From JABMQB01 sp963666575 (GTDB lineage Bacteria; Bacteroidota; Bacteroidia; Bacteroidales; Prolixibacteraceae): DNA of 64,000 nucleotides. Every line of letters starts with the position of its first letter. Within the stretch, counting starts at the first letter, position 1. Both the position numbers and the translations under genes were made by a program. Below are positions 1-9,191 of this stretch, in pieces. The stretch lies in assembly GCA_963666575.2 (NCBI GenBank), contig CAXXYG010000021.1:101400-165399 (forward strand). Reading direction: 5' to 3'. The notes under the pieces are model-generated. The model saw nothing but the letters and a program-made list of their open reading frames with translations. It had not been told where the DNA came from and did not search any database.

Positions 1-909
1 ATCAGAAGGGTCTAAGAAGGAAATATTAGTTGTTCGGAGGCCATCAACAATATAAAGCGGAGATGAGTCAGAGTTAGAACTATAACCACGGATTCGGACA
101 GAGGTATTTGCACCTGGTGCACCTGAAGTAGTAACAATCTGAACTCCGGCAGTTTTTCCCTGAATACCACCATCAACAGTTGTAATACTTCTGTTTTCAA
201 GGTCGGTAGACTTAACTTGTGAAATTGCGCCTGTAAGGTCACTTTTTCGTTGAACACCATAACCAATTGCAACCACTTCGCCTAAGCCTATGGTTTCTTC
301 TTCCAAAATAATATTTATTGTTGCCTGGCTACCAACTTCAACTTCTTGTGTTTTCATACCTACAAATGAAAAAATCAATGTGGCATTGGCAGGTAAATCT
401 GAAATTGTATAGTTACCATTTATATCGGTAATGGCGCCCTGCGTAGTCCCTTTAATTACTACTGTTACACCCGGCAGTGGTTCTCCCAGAGTATTTGTAA
501 CACTGCCTGAAATTTTATCGCTCTGGACAGCTTGTACATTATTCTCCGATGAATATAGAATTATCTTTCTTTTATCAATATTATAATCGACATTCTGTCC
601 AATAAAAATTTCATCTAACAGAGAATTTATCACTTGATTTTTAGCGTGAACATCAATTCGTTTATAAACATCAACATATTCATTGTTATAAATAAAAAAG
701 AAGCCGCTTTGATCTTCAATTTCCTGAAGCACATCTTTAATTAATACATTTTCTTTATCAATTGTAATTGCATTATTTTGTGAATATGTCCCTGATGCAA
801 TTAAAGTGAATGTTGAAATACATATTAAAAAGGTTGTTAGTTTCATAATAAACAAAACTTTAGTTGTAAGAATACAATAAAGTATTCGCGTTGTGTTAAA
901 TTTTTTCAT
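1..909 (-). CDS. SusC/RagA-type TonB-dependent receptor, N-terminal part (runs off the left edge)
   Basis: Outer-membrane receptor that takes up oligosaccharides with a SusD partner. The frame is open from 909 to the window edge, about 303 codons. A start at 909 gives a long Bacteroidota-type leader (MKKFNTTRILY...); a second ATG at 846 gives a more classical signal peptide (MKLTTFLICIS...). Visible in order: signal peptide; an STN (secretin/TonB N-terminal) domain typical of receptors that signal through FecR; a carboxypeptidase-like regulatory domain (LGEPLPGVTVVIKGTTQG, FSFVGMKTQEVEVG); the TonB-box region; and the start of the plug with VRIRGYSSNS and PLYIVDG. It lies downstream of fecR and an ECF sigma gene on the same strand, so it is probably the transported-signal sensor of that pair. 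The C-terminal barrel and any susD lie outside the window. Confidence 0.93.
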   Translation of the reverse strand, partial: MKKFNTTRILYCILTTKVLFIMKLTTFLICISTFTLIASGTYSQNNAITIDKENVLIKDVLQEIEDQSGFFFIYNNEYVDVYKRIDVHAKNQVINSLLDEIFIGQNVDYNIDKRKIILYSSENNVQAVQSDKISGSVTNTLGEPLPGVTVVIKGTTQGAITDINGNYTISDLPANATLIFSFVGMKTQEVEVGSQATINIILEEETIGLGEVVAIGYGVQRKSDLTGAISQVKSTDLENRSITTVDGGIQGKTAGVQIVTTSGAPGANTSVRIRGYSSNSDSSPLYIVDGLRTTNISFLDPSD

Positions 910-945
910 AAATTCGAGATGTTTAAGTTTTAAACTAAATTTTTA

Positions 946-999
946 GCCTGTGTCGAGCAGGCACTTACTAACAGGAAGGTGGTGGTACATCTTCCTGTT
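946..999 (-). promoter_or_regulatory. Tandem stem-loops between fecR and susC
   Basis: Two hairpins lie in the fecR-susC gap. The first pairs AACAGGAAG (970-978) perfectly with CTTCCTGTT (991-999) around a 12-nt loop. The second pairs GCCTG (946-950) with CAGGC (958-962). Neither is followed by a run of T in the direction of transcription, so a simple terminator is unlikely. A processing, attenuation or mRNA-stability role is inferred. A hairpin with the same AACAGGA stem lies at the same place in the second locus (26491-26523). Confidence 0.5.
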
Positions 1000-1039
1000 T
1001 GATTTTAAAGCATAGGCATTTAATTTTAGTTAGGTTTCA

Positions 1040-2083
1040 TTATTTCGATCTTAAAATTATTTTTCGCTTCGAGAATTTTTCATTGGCACCTTTTACTGAA
1101 GGCTCAATTACATATTGCATAGGCGATGTAAGGCATAAAATAGTAAGAATTTCTTCAAGCGATTCATTAATAAATGTCCCTGTAAAGCGGTAATTCAAAA
1201 GCTGGTTATCGTCTATCTGCAAATCAACATTGTACCAGTTTTTTAGCCTTTTTATTACCTCTTGAATAGGGTCATCGATAAAAACTATTTTCCCTTCTGT
1301 CCAGCCAATGTATTTTTCAAGGTCGATAGCCGACTGCTTATACAATTTGTTTTCTTTAAGGTTGAATGTGGCAATTTGATTCGGCTTAAGTTCAATTTGT
1401 TTATCGTTTGATTTACTTTCTGATTTTTGAATAGCCACTTTTCCCTCAACCAAAACAATTTTTGTTTCAGAATCAGATTCATAGGCATTTACATTAAATT
1501 TTGTGCCCAGCACTTTTATATCAAGCCCTCCTGCACTAACTATGAACGGGTTGAAACTATCTTTAGCGACTTTAAAAAAACCTTCACCAATCAATTCAAC
1601 ATTTCGTTGATTTTGTTGGGAGAATATACTTGAAAAACGAAGTGTACTTCCGGAATTTAAAAACACAGTGGAACCATCAGGTAAGTTTATATTGGAAGTT
1701 GTGCCATAAGCAGCATGTATTTCCTGCGAATAAACAGTAGTATTTTCGATCCTTTTATTACCAAAAAAATAATTAAAACCTGCTGAAAAGAAAATGGCTA
1801 AAAATAGTACAGCTGCAATTTGAAATATTATCCGTTTTGTTTTACCAAATGAATTAAGCCTTAACTTGTTATGTACTATTTTTAATGCTTTTGAGGTTCT
1901 TATTTGGGAAGGGAAAGAAATATTTCCTGATTTTTTCCATAATTCAACAACCTGGTTGTATTCTGATTTATTTTTTTCATTTTTATTTACCCAGTTATCT
2001 AAAAATATTTTTTCAGTTACAGAAATGCTACCAATTAAATTTTTAGTTATTAATTGGTAAATATCATGCGAATCACTATCCAT
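1040..2083 (-). CDS. FecR-family anti-sigma factor
   Basis: Inner-membrane anti-sigma factor that holds the neighbouring ECF sigma factor and releases it when the SusC receptor signals. 347 residues: a cytoplasmic N-terminal sigma-binding region (1-80), one membrane helix around 85-105 (IIFQIAAVLFLAIFFSAGF), the periplasmic FecR domain (about 120-230, with FLNSGSTLRFSS and VLGTKFNVNAYESD), and a C-terminal DUF4974-type domain that would contact the receptor's STN domain. It follows the sigma gene by 53 nt and precedes susC by about 130 nt. Length and domain order are normal for the family. Confidence 0.93.
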   Translation of the reverse strand: MDSDSHDIYQLITKNLIGSISVTEKIFLDNWVNKNEKNKSEYNQVVELWKKSGNISFPSQIRTSKALKIVHNKLRLNSFGKTKRIIFQIAAVLFLAIFFSAGFNYFFGNKRIENTTVYSQEIHAAYGTTSNINLPDGSTVFLNSGSTLRFSSIFSQQNQRNVELIGEGFFKVAKDSFNPFIVSAGGLDIKVLGTKFNVNAYESDSETKIVLVEGKVAIQKSESKSNDKQIELKPNQIATFNLKENKLYKQSAIDLEKYIGWTEGKIVFIDDPIQEVIKRLKNWYNVDLQIDDNQLLNYRFTGTFINESLEEILTILCLTSPMQYVIEPSVKGANEKFSKRKIILRSK

Positions 2084-2136
2084 ATTAGTTGCTTTAAAAA
2101 AGTGACTGCAAAAAAAGTGGGTAACCCTATATTGGG

Positions 2137-2760
2137 TTATGAATTATTTTTCGAAAATTCTAAAAAGAATAAAATGTGCTGGTTGTTTTTTGAGTTAGCC
2201 GAGGGTAAAAAATCCTCTAATTCGGCACGTAGAATTTTCAGGGCACGGGCAATTAAAGCTTCAACTCCTTTTAAAGTGATGTCCATTTTGGAAGCAATTT
2301 CTTTGTTTGACATGTTTTTAAACCTGCTGTACTCAAATGCCATACGGCACCTGGGAGGAAGTTTAAATAATACAGCTATTAATTTTTCTTCAAAATCATT
2401 ACAGTAAATATAATCTTGGGTGGAATTATCAAGTTCACTTTTTGATATTTTTTTTAATGCGTCTTTCTGTACTTTTTTTTCTTTCAGATAATCGAAACAC
2501 TGGTTCCTAACCATTGTGATTAAATATCCTTGAACGTTATTAATAGTGGCTAAAACAAAACGTTTTTCCCATAATTTAATAAAAACATTTTGCACCAAAC
2601 TTTGCGATAAATCAGCATCGTGAATTAATAAAAATGCAAAACGGCATAAGTTTTTGTAGTATTTATTAAAAAGGCTATCAAAAGCACTTATGTTCCCAGA
2701 TTTTAATTTTTCCAATAAAAAATAATCCGAATCCATTTTATCTAAACGAGATTTTTTCAT
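2137..2760 (-). CDS. ECF RNA polymerase sigma factor (Bacteroidota SusC/D-associated type)
   Basis: Extracytoplasmic-function sigma-70 factor, 207 residues. Sigma region 2 is seen at about 20-95 (FDSLFNKYYKNLCRFAF, GYLITMVRNQCFDYLKE) and region 4 helix-turn-helix at about 135-190 (LPPRCRMAFEYSRF, MSNKEIASKMDITLKGVEALIARALKILR in part). It heads a sigma-fecR-susC transcription unit, so it most likely activates its own PUL. The start at 2760 gives a 10-residue basic leader; the later Met at MDSDYF is an alternative start. Confidence 0.93.
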   Translation of the reverse strand: MKKSRLDKMDSDYFLLEKLKSGNISAFDSLFNKYYKNLCRFAFLLIHDADLSQSLVQNVFIKLWEKRFVLATINNVQGYLITMVRNQCFDYLKEKKVQKDALKKISKSELDNSTQDYIYCNDFEEKLIAVLFKLPPRCRMAFEYSRFKNMSNKEIASKMDITLKGVEALIARALKILRAELEDFLPSANSKNNQHILFFLEFSKNNS

Positions 2761-2860
2761 TGGTTTTCCTTACTATTATTATTTTCAATAATTCAATTAT
2801 TGATGATCGGTTCTGAATTGTTAGTAGTTCAGGTCATCATTAAAATAGCCTTATCCATTT

Positions 2861-2896
2861 ATAAAAATCCCGATGATTATTGCATACACCGGGATT
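2861..2896 (-). terminator. Rho-independent terminator after the transketolase operon
   Basis: On the minus strand AATCCCG (2896-2890) pairs with CGGGATT (2872-2866) and is followed directly by a T-rich stretch (2868-2862). It lies about 60 nt past the stop of the last operon gene at 2959, which suits the end of that transcript. Confidence 0.6.
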
Positions 2897-2958
2897 AATC
2901 AACTAAACTATACTAGCCTGCGCCCAAACCAACTTCTTTATTAACCTATAATAAATGC

Positions 2959-3900
2959 TTATCCTTTAAGCATTTTTTTTGCTTCTTTACAAATACCCGT
3001 AGCCGTTAAGCCGTAATAATCAAATATTTCCAATGGTTTGGCATTAATCACATTTTCATCAGGGATACCCATAATTTTCATTTTTACGGGAGCATGTTGC
3101 GAAACAATTTCTGATACCATTGATCCAAGTCCTCCAAAAATACTGTGCTCTTCAACTGTAAGAATATGCCCGGTATCATTGGCAGCATTTATTATTGTAT
3201 CCAAATCCAACGGCTTCAGTGTATGCATATCAATTACACGGGCACTAATGCCTTCTGAACTAAGCAATTTGCCCGCTTCAAGGGCATGGTATACAACCTC
3301 GCCACAAGCAATAATAGTAAGGTCTTTTCCCTGTGTTAATACATTGGCTTTTCCGGGTATAAAAACATCATTTTGTGTATATACATCGGGCACTGCATTT
3401 CGGCCAATCCTTACATATGCAGGCATTTCTGAATGTGCCAGATACTCCGTTAATTTTGTAGTTTGATTCCTATCGGCAGGTAAAAATACCTGCATCCCGG
3501 GGAAAGTCCGCATCACGGCAATATCGTGTAAACTATGGTGTGTTGCTCCTAATGCTCCATAACTAACTCCACCACTTACACCAATAATTTTCACATTGGT
3601 TTGTGTATATGCCACATCAACCTTTACCTGCTCTAAACTGCGGGCTGAGTAAAAACAAGCCGGGCCACACACAAATACATTATTTCCACAAGCAGCTAAT
3701 CCTGCACTTACCCCAACAGCATTTTGTTCTGCTATTCCAACTTCAACAAATTGTTTTGGCAATTCAATGGCAAAATCATCTAATGTAACACTTCCACGGG
3801 CATCGGAGGTAACAACAAAAATACTTTTGTCGTTTTTAGCTTCTGCAAGAATTGTATTTGTAAAAGCTTTCCTACACGGAATTATTTTTTCATCCATCAA
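2959..3900 (-). CDS. Transketolase, C-terminal subunit
   Basis: Second half of a two-subunit transketolase (313 residues) that moves a two-carbon ketol unit between sugar phosphates using thiamine diphosphate. Seen: the pyrimidine-binding domain (residues 10-175, with SDARGSV, the catalytic-Glu region VGIAEQNAVGVSAGLAACG and GVSYGALGATHHSLHD) and the C-terminal transketolase domain (190-300, IACGEVVYHALEAG, VRVID-type strand, VEEHSIFGGLGSMVSEIV). It overlaps the N-subunit gene by 11 nt, so the two are translated together. It is the last gene of a five-gene sugar operon; a dedicated catabolic role rather than the general pentose phosphate pathway is inferred from that context. Confidence 0.92.
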   Translation of the reverse strand: MMDEKIIPCRKAFTNTILAEAKNDKSIFVVTSDARGSVTLDDFAIELPKQFVEVGIAEQNAVGVSAGLAACGNNVFVCGPACFYSARSLEQVKVDVAYTQTNVKIIGVSGGVSYGALGATHHSLHDIAVMRTFPGMQVFLPADRNQTTKLTEYLAHSEMPAYVRIGRNAVPDVYTQNDVFIPGKANVLTQGKDLTIIACGEVVYHALEAGKLLSSEGISARVIDMHTLKPLDLDTIINAANDTGHILTVEEHSIFGGLGSMVSEIVSQHAPVKMKIMGIPDENVINAKPLEIFDYYGLTATGICKEAKKMLKG

Positions 3901-4723
3901 TTTTTTCTTTTTGTTTCTCTAACTCCTCAATTGCATTCTTTAACTGTTTATTATCAGGAACCTTATGATGCCATGCAATACTGTTTTCCATAAACGAAAC
4001 TCCTTTCCCTTTGATCGTATTTGCAATAATACAAAGAGGTTTTCCGGGAGATTTTGGGGTACCCGACAAAGAATTAATTATAGCTTCAATATTGTGACCG
4101 CATATTTCGATGACGTCCCAACCACAAGCTTCATATTTTTTCTTAAGGTCTTCAACCTTCATCACATCCTCAGTAGGCCCGCTAATTTGAAGGCCATTCC
4201 GGTCGATAATTGCTACCAGGTTATCGAGTTTATAGTGGCCGGCAGAAGCGGCAGCTTCCATAATTGAACCTTCGCCATGTTCGCCATCGCCCATAAGCAC
4301 AAAGGTACGGAAACCCATATCCTGCCTTTTAGAGGCCAAAGCCATCCCTACTCCAACTGATAGTCCGTGGCCCAAAGCACCTGAATTTAATTCAATACCC
4401 GGAATTTTATTTGTAGGATGGCCTGCTAAATCAGAGTTAAAACTGCCATAAGAATCAAGTAATTTATCAGTAATAAAACCTTTGCGGGCTAATACAGAAT
4501 AATACCCTTCAACACTGTGCCCTTTACTAAGGATAAAACGGTCACGCCCGGGATCATCCGTTTTTTTCGGATTAATATTCATTACCGAAAAATACAATGC
4601 TGTTAAAATATCAACTGAAGACAATGAACCTCCCGTATGTCCTCCCCCAGCACTATGAATGATCTCGAGCGTTCGCTTCCTGATCTCTATTGCCTCTTTT
4701 TCTAATTCACTAATATTATTCAT
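3890..4723 (-). CDS. Transketolase, N-terminal subunit
   Basis: Thiamine-diphosphate-binding half of the split transketolase (277 residues). The motif GDGEHGEGSIMEAAASAGHY (about 147-166) followed by IDRNGLQISG is the typical TPP/Mg2+ site. HSAGGGHTGGSLSSVDILTALYF near the start and SKGHSVEGYYSVLA are conserved transketolase segments. It is encoded 7 nt after the permease gene and overlaps the C-subunit gene. Split transketolases in catabolic operons are known, for example for the apulose-4-phosphate and sulfofructose transketolases; which substrate applies here cannot be told from the sequence. Confidence 0.92.
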   Translation of the reverse strand: MNNISELEKEAIEIRKRTLEIIHSAGGGHTGGSLSSVDILTALYFSVMNINPKKTDDPGRDRFILSKGHSVEGYYSVLARKGFITDKLLDSYGSFNSDLAGHPTNKIPGIELNSGALGHGLSVGVGMALASKRQDMGFRTFVLMGDGEHGEGSIMEAAASAGHYKLDNLVAIIDRNGLQISGPTEDVMKVEDLKKKYEACGWDVIEICGHNIEAIINSLSGTPKSPGKPLCIIANTIKGKGVSFMENSIAWHHKVPDNKQLKNAIEELEKQKEKIDG

Positions 4724-4730
4724 TTTTATT

Positions 4731-5744
4731 TTAATTATTTGACATGGAAATCAATACCAGCCCAATCAGGAATAGGATAAACATTGCCACAAGCAGTTTA
4801 TTTGTACCTTGGGGAGCACCTTTAAATTCTTTCCAGATAAATACACCCCATAAAATAGCCACAACAGGTGCTGCATTACTTAATGCATACGATATTGCCG
4901 GATTAGCACTTCCTGCCGACATAAAACTCACAACCATGCCCGTCATCCAAATAAATCCACCAATTATGCCAGTTGAGTGTGCTACCAGGTTACCTTTAAA
5001 ATATTCTTTCATTTTTACGGGTTTTCCCTGAACCGGGAAACGCATAAAAATTGGATTAAATAATGGAGTACTTACTGCAACACCAACGGCAAAAAAGAAA
5101 ACTCCAGTGTACGGCGTCAATTTTCCGGCACCACCCGAAACAAAACTATTATCTAATGATTTGACTACCAAAGCATAAAAAAACGCAATTAATAATCCGG
5201 CACCAACTGAAAGGATAATTCCTGTAGCAGAAGGTTTTTTTTGCTCATGGGCTAATCGTTTATATGATAACATACTCAGATAAATTGCTACAATAATTAC
5301 AGCCACTCCAGCAGCAAGTAACGGAACATTTCCATCAGCTTTTCCTTTATCGATATATACCAATATAAAATTGAAAGCAATTCCGAGAATCCATGCCAGT
5401 CCCCCTCCAATTGGAAAACCAACCGACATTCCTGCAACAGCAATAGCAGCTGTTAAAAGTATATTTCCCAGATTCCATACAATACCCCCTAACATTGCAT
5501 TTACAATGCTCGAAGTATCGGCCTGTGCAAGGTCTTCTAAAAATGGGCGACCTTCGTCTCCCATACTTCCAAGGGTAAAAGCAGCCAAAGTTGCAGTTAA
5601 CAATAACCCCAGGGTTAAATCCCAGTAGAACAATTCAAAACGCCAATTTTTTGCGAGTTTTAGTGTGTTTGCCCATGACCCCCAGCATACCATTGAAATG
5701 ACAAAAAAGAATATTGCCAGTCCGTAATTGTGAACTAGTACCAT
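4731..5744 (-). CDS. Sugar permease of the drug/metabolite (GRP/RhaT-like) transporter superfamily
   Basis: Inner-membrane carrier of 337 residues with about ten hydrophobic helices (first IFFFVISMVCWGSWANT, last LLVAMFILFLIGLVLISM). The start WGSWANTLK and repeated glycine-rich helices (GGGLAWILGIAFNFILVY) are like the glucose/ribose porter and rhamnose symporter branches of the DMT superfamily; ureide permease is another relative. The gene sits between isomerase and transketolase genes with gaps of 44 and 7 nt, so it most likely imports the sugar handled by the operon. Substrate unknown. Confidence 0.8.
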   Translation of the reverse strand: MVLVHNYGLAIFFFVISMVCWGSWANTLKLAKNWRFELFYWDLTLGLLLTATLAAFTLGSMGDEGRPFLEDLAQADTSSIVNAMLGGIVWNLGNILLTAAIAVAGMSVGFPIGGGLAWILGIAFNFILVYIDKGKADGNVPLLAAGVAVIIVAIYLSMLSYKRLAHEQKKPSATGIILSVGAGLLIAFFYALVVKSLDNSFVSGGAGKLTPYTGVFFFAVGVAVSTPLFNPIFMRFPVQGKPVKMKEYFKGNLVAHSTGIIGGFIWMTGMVVSFMSAGSANPAISYALSNAAPVVAILWGVFIWKEFKGAPQGTNKLLVAMFILFLIGLVLISMSNN

Positions 5745-5788
5745 ATTTTATTTTTTTATATTATTGATTAAAAAATGCTTCCTTAAAA

Positions 5789-7204
5789 TTATTCATGGTG
5801 ATAAATATCCCATCCCAGATAATTCCCAACAGCTTCTTTAATAATTTCGGATACATGGCTACGAACCATTGCCACATGGTGTTCAAAACCGTATTTACAC
5901 ATATATTTCATGAGATGTTGCAGATTTGGTATTTCGCAAACAGCGATTCCACCGTCCATTCCATAAGGATCGTCAGTCATTTTTCCTTCACCCAGGTAAG
6001 TTCTGATTTTACCTAAGTTATCGTCGGTTGAAATTCTGAAATAAGTCATATCGCCAGCAGCTACTTTACCTTTTACAGCACCAAAAGTATCTTCGCTTCC
6101 TAATACTGTGCCCAACACATCGAGGCTTCCAATTTCAATATCGCTTTGGAAAAATGACTTAGGATAATTGCTACAATGGGTACAAACTACTTTATTTCGA
6201 TCCTGGGCAAAATTGTTGTTCCAATCGAGGATTGCCGAGGGTGTTTGAGCCGCCAAAGCCAGGGCATACATTGAAATAGCACCTGCCACATCAACTTCAC
6301 ATGCCGATGGCATTAGTTTTTCTCCCATCATGCTCATGGTAACACAAGCCGCACAGCCATAATTTTTTTCAATAGATTCCCAACATTGCAGAGCTGAAAT
6401 ATCAATATTGTTTTCACTAATCCAATTTTCAACAGCCAAGCCAAAACGGGCTTGTTTAGCAATTTTCTTTTTAGCAATTACGGCACAGCTTCCATAAGCC
6501 TGTATAGCTTCTACTTTATCTTTTACTAAAGAATCGTTTTCATCAATTTTATTAGCGGCAGCAATAATTTCAGACATATCGACCGGAACTACAGTAATAC
6601 CATATTTTTGTAATAATTTTTCGCTGAAACGCATGGTTTGAAATCCAATTGGACGAGTGCCAATAGCTCCTACGCGTAAATTGCTTAGTCCTTTCACAAC
6701 TCTGCAAATCCCTGCAAACTTTAGCAGATCCTTGGTAAACTCATTGCTGTCAAGGCCATAAGTATGGTAAACTGTATCTGTAAATTTTATTCCGTACTGA
6801 TAGAAATTATTACATACCGACAATTTCCCACAGAAAGCATCCCGACGGCTTTTAACGTCTACTTTATCATTATCGTCATCACATGCCTGAACTAAAACAG
6901 GGACATTTAGTCCTGATAATTTGATAGAATTTACTACTCCCAGTTCATCGCCAAAATTTGGCAAAACAACAAGAATACCTTCAATAATATCGCTGTTATT
7001 TTTGAATAATTCACCACATTTAACTGCATCGGGGTAACCTTCAATATTTCCGGTTGGTGTTTCCGATTCGGGTAAAATTACAGTTCCAAATCCCATTTTA
7101 TGGAGTTTTGCCAATACCTTTTTGCGAGCATCTACCGCCAACTGAAAATTAAAAATATTACGTGTAGCGATAATTACGCCAAATGTTTGTTTTTTTTGTT
7201 TCAT
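5789..7204 (-). CDS. L-fucose/L-arabinose isomerase-like protein
   Basis: Predicted cytoplasmic aldose-ketose isomerase, 471 residues, similar in layout to the COG2407 L-fucose-isomerase-like group. The C-terminal half carries likely metal ligands: SACEVDVAGAISMYAL (Glu, about 302-317), ILDWNNN (Asp) and the late GFEHHVAMVRSHV (His). The N-terminal half is an alpha/beta domain (FGVIIATRNIFNFQLAVDAR, GILVVLPNFGDELGVV). It is shorter than classical FucI (about 590 residues). With a kinase before it and transketolase after it, it probably makes the ketose that is then phosphorylated and split. Related family members act on fucose, arabinose or sulfoquinovose, so the substrate is open. Confidence 0.8.
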   Translation of the reverse strand: MKQKKQTFGVIIATRNIFNFQLAVDARKKVLAKLHKMGFGTVILPESETPTGNIEGYPDAVKCGELFKNNSDIIEGILVVLPNFGDELGVVNSIKLSGLNVPVLVQACDDDNDKVDVKSRRDAFCGKLSVCNNFYQYGIKFTDTVYHTYGLDSNEFTKDLLKFAGICRVVKGLSNLRVGAIGTRPIGFQTMRFSEKLLQKYGITVVPVDMSEIIAAANKIDENDSLVKDKVEAIQAYGSCAVIAKKKIAKQARFGLAVENWISENNIDISALQCWESIEKNYGCAACVTMSMMGEKLMPSACEVDVAGAISMYALALAAQTPSAILDWNNNFAQDRNKVVCTHCSNYPKSFFQSDIEIGSLDVLGTVLGSEDTFGAVKGKVAAGDMTYFRISTDDNLGKIRTYLGEGKMTDDPYGMDGGIAVCEIPNLQHLMKYMCKYGFEHHVAMVRSHVSEIIKEAVGNYLGWDIYHHE

Positions 7205-7231
7205 AGTTTTATAGTTTATTTAGATTGTTTA

Positions 7232-8725
7232 TTATAGCCGTGTGCGTTCGATTGCTTTTTTCCAGCCATCATACAAGTTTTTAATCTCTGTTTGTCCCAT
7301 TTCAGGTTGAAATAGTTGAGCAGATTGACGTAATGATTCAATTTCGCTTAAATCTTTCCAGAAACCAACCGCCAGCCCAGCCATAAAAGTTGCCCCTAGA
7401 GCAGAAACCTCTTCAATTTCAGAACGGGCAACATCGTGATTTAAAATATCAGCCTGGAATTGCATCAGGAAATTATTTCGGGTTGGGCCACCATCAACCC
7501 GTAACTCTTTTACGCTTATCCCACCTTCACCTTCCATTTGAAGAATAAGGTCTTTTACCTGGTAAGCTATACTTTCGAGGGCAGCCCTGATTATATGCGC
7601 TTTGGTTGTATTTCGAGGCATCCCCGACAAACAGGCGCGGGCTGAATTGTCCCAGTACGGCGCCCCTAAACCAACAAATGCAGGAACAAAATAAACACCA
7701 TTATTATCAGAAACACTTCTGGCCAAACTTTCAGTTTCTAAAGCATCATCAATAAGTTGAATATCATTTTTAAGCCAATTAATGGTATCGCCCGTACAAT
7801 GAATGTTTCCTTCGAAAACATAATGTACTCTTTTATTTAAACTATAACCCACCGAAGTAACTAACCCTTTTGGCGCATCCAAGGGGTTTTCGCCAATATT
7901 CATCATAATTGAAGAGCCGGTTCCATAGGTTGCTTTCCCCATTCCTGGCGTAAAACAATTCTGCCCAAATAATGCAGCATGTGAATCACCAAGCAAACCA
8001 GCAATTGGAACCGGCTGCCCGGGGAAAACCGAAGAATCAGTATAACCAAAAACCTCATCACTAAACTTCACTTCAGGGAACATGTTTTTCTTCAATCCAA
8101 ATAATTCAATTAATTCATCATCCCATTGAAGGGTATGGATATTAAATAACATTGTACGGCATGCATTTGAATGATCAGTTGCATGGACTTTCCCACCCGA
8201 AAGTTTCCAAAGAAGCCAGGAGTCCATTGTTCCAAGTAATAAATCGCCTTTTGTGGCTTTTTCAGATAGCCCTTCAGTGTTTTCCATAATCCACTGAAGT
8301 TTACTTGCTGAAAAATACGGATCGATTATTAATCCAGTTTTTGAACTTATTAGTTCTTCAAAACCATTGTTCTTTAATTTTTTACAATAACCTTCTCCAC
8401 GTAAACACTGCCAAACGGCAGCTCCAGCAACAGGATTTCCCGTTATTTTATCCCAAATAACCACTGTTTCGCGTTGGTTTGTAATGGCAATTCCATCAAG
8501 AGATTCAGCATTTATGGATTTCTTTGAAAGAACATCTTCAATTCCTTTCAGTGTATTCTCAAAAATTTCATTTGCATCGTGCTCAACAAAACCAGCCTGA
8601 GGATAATACTGCTTATGAGGAATACTTGTACGATGCACCAATTCCGCTTCCCGATTAAAAAGCATAACCTTAGTTGCAGAGGTACTCTGGTCGATGGTGA
8701 TAATAAATTCTTTAGAAACAGGCAT
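7232..8725 (-). CDS. FGGY-family carbohydrate kinase (glycerol-kinase-like)
   Basis: ATP-dependent sugar or polyol kinase, 497 residues, normal for the family. The N-terminal FGGY domain begins with the phosphate-binding loop ITIDQSTSATKVMLF; ITNQRETVVIWD and GAAVWQCLRG are typical of the glycerol-kinase side of the family. The C-terminal domain holds ATYGTGSSIMMN, FEGNIHCTGDTINWL and ELRVDGGPTRNNFLMQFQAD. It is the first gene of the kinase-isomerase-permease-transketolase operon (28 nt before the isomerase gene). Despite its glycerol-kinase likeness, the neighbours suggest a ketose substrate; true glycerol kinase remains possible. Confidence 0.85.
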   Translation of the reverse strand: MPVSKEFIITIDQSTSATKVMLFNREAELVHRTSIPHKQYYPQAGFVEHDANEIFENTLKGIEDVLSKKSINAESLDGIAITNQRETVVIWDKITGNPVAGAAVWQCLRGEGYCKKLKNNGFEELISSKTGLIIDPYFSASKLQWIMENTEGLSEKATKGDLLLGTMDSWLLWKLSGGKVHATDHSNACRTMLFNIHTLQWDDELIELFGLKKNMFPEVKFSDEVFGYTDSSVFPGQPVPIAGLLGDSHAALFGQNCFTPGMGKATYGTGSSIMMNIGENPLDAPKGLVTSVGYSLNKRVHYVFEGNIHCTGDTINWLKNDIQLIDDALETESLARSVSDNNGVYFVPAFVGLGAPYWDNSARACLSGMPRNTTKAHIIRAALESIAYQVKDLILQMEGEGGISVKELRVDGGPTRNNFLMQFQADILNHDVARSEIEEVSALGATFMAGLAVGFWKDLSEIESLRQSAQLFQPEMGQTEIKNLYDGWKKAIERTRL

Positions 8726-9191
8726 TATTGATAATTTTATGATTTACAAACTCACGTTAGATAATTTTCAACAAATCACTATGCTTTCGTTTATTTGCGT
8801 TTTCAAATATAAAAGAAATATTTCGAAAATATATTAAAATTAATAAAAAGTAAAACAAAATTAACTTTTATTAAGTACCTGCTGATCGAATTTATAATTA
8901 ACTACTATAAAACAACTACTTACGCATGTAACAAATCCCCTAATAGTTCGCTATCAATGCAAATAACAAAAAAGGCCAATAAATTGTATGACACAACAAA
9001 TTTTACGTTTACTAATTAAATGATTATTTTTTTTACCTAAAACAATAAGATGTAGAAGAATACAATTTTCAGGCATATAATTACTTCCTATACAGAGTAA
9101 TCAGGTAATAAAAAATGAGCAAAAAGATGAAATTATAAGAAAGGAGTTAAATTTGAAAACACATGAAAAGCACATTTTCCTTTAAGACAAT
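8726..9191. promoter_or_regulatory. Operon leader and promoter region between deoR-type gene and kinase gene
   Basis: 466 bp without a convincing gene. On the minus strand a -7 box TATATTTG (8811-8804) lies about 80 nt before the kinase start. No clear -33 element is seen at the normal distance. An imperfect dyad (TAATAAAAAGT at 8841-8851 against ACTTTTATTA at 8864-8873) could be a DeoR operator, but the stretch is very AT-rich, so chance is not excluded. Confidence 0.45.

Noticed and set aside
12..272. 86-codon frame at the left edge
   Set aside because: It is a shadow in another frame of the SusC gene, whose own frame is open to the window edge and gives clear SusC motifs.
7232..8725. Plain glycerol kinase (glpK)
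   Set aside because: The sequence is glycerol-kinase-like, but no glycerol facilitator or glycerol-3-phosphate dehydrogenase is nearby; the operon is for a sugar. I keep the general FGGY call.
8726..9191. Riboswitch or small RNA in the long leader of the kinase operon
   Set aside because: I looked for conserved stems and found only AT-rich weak dyads.
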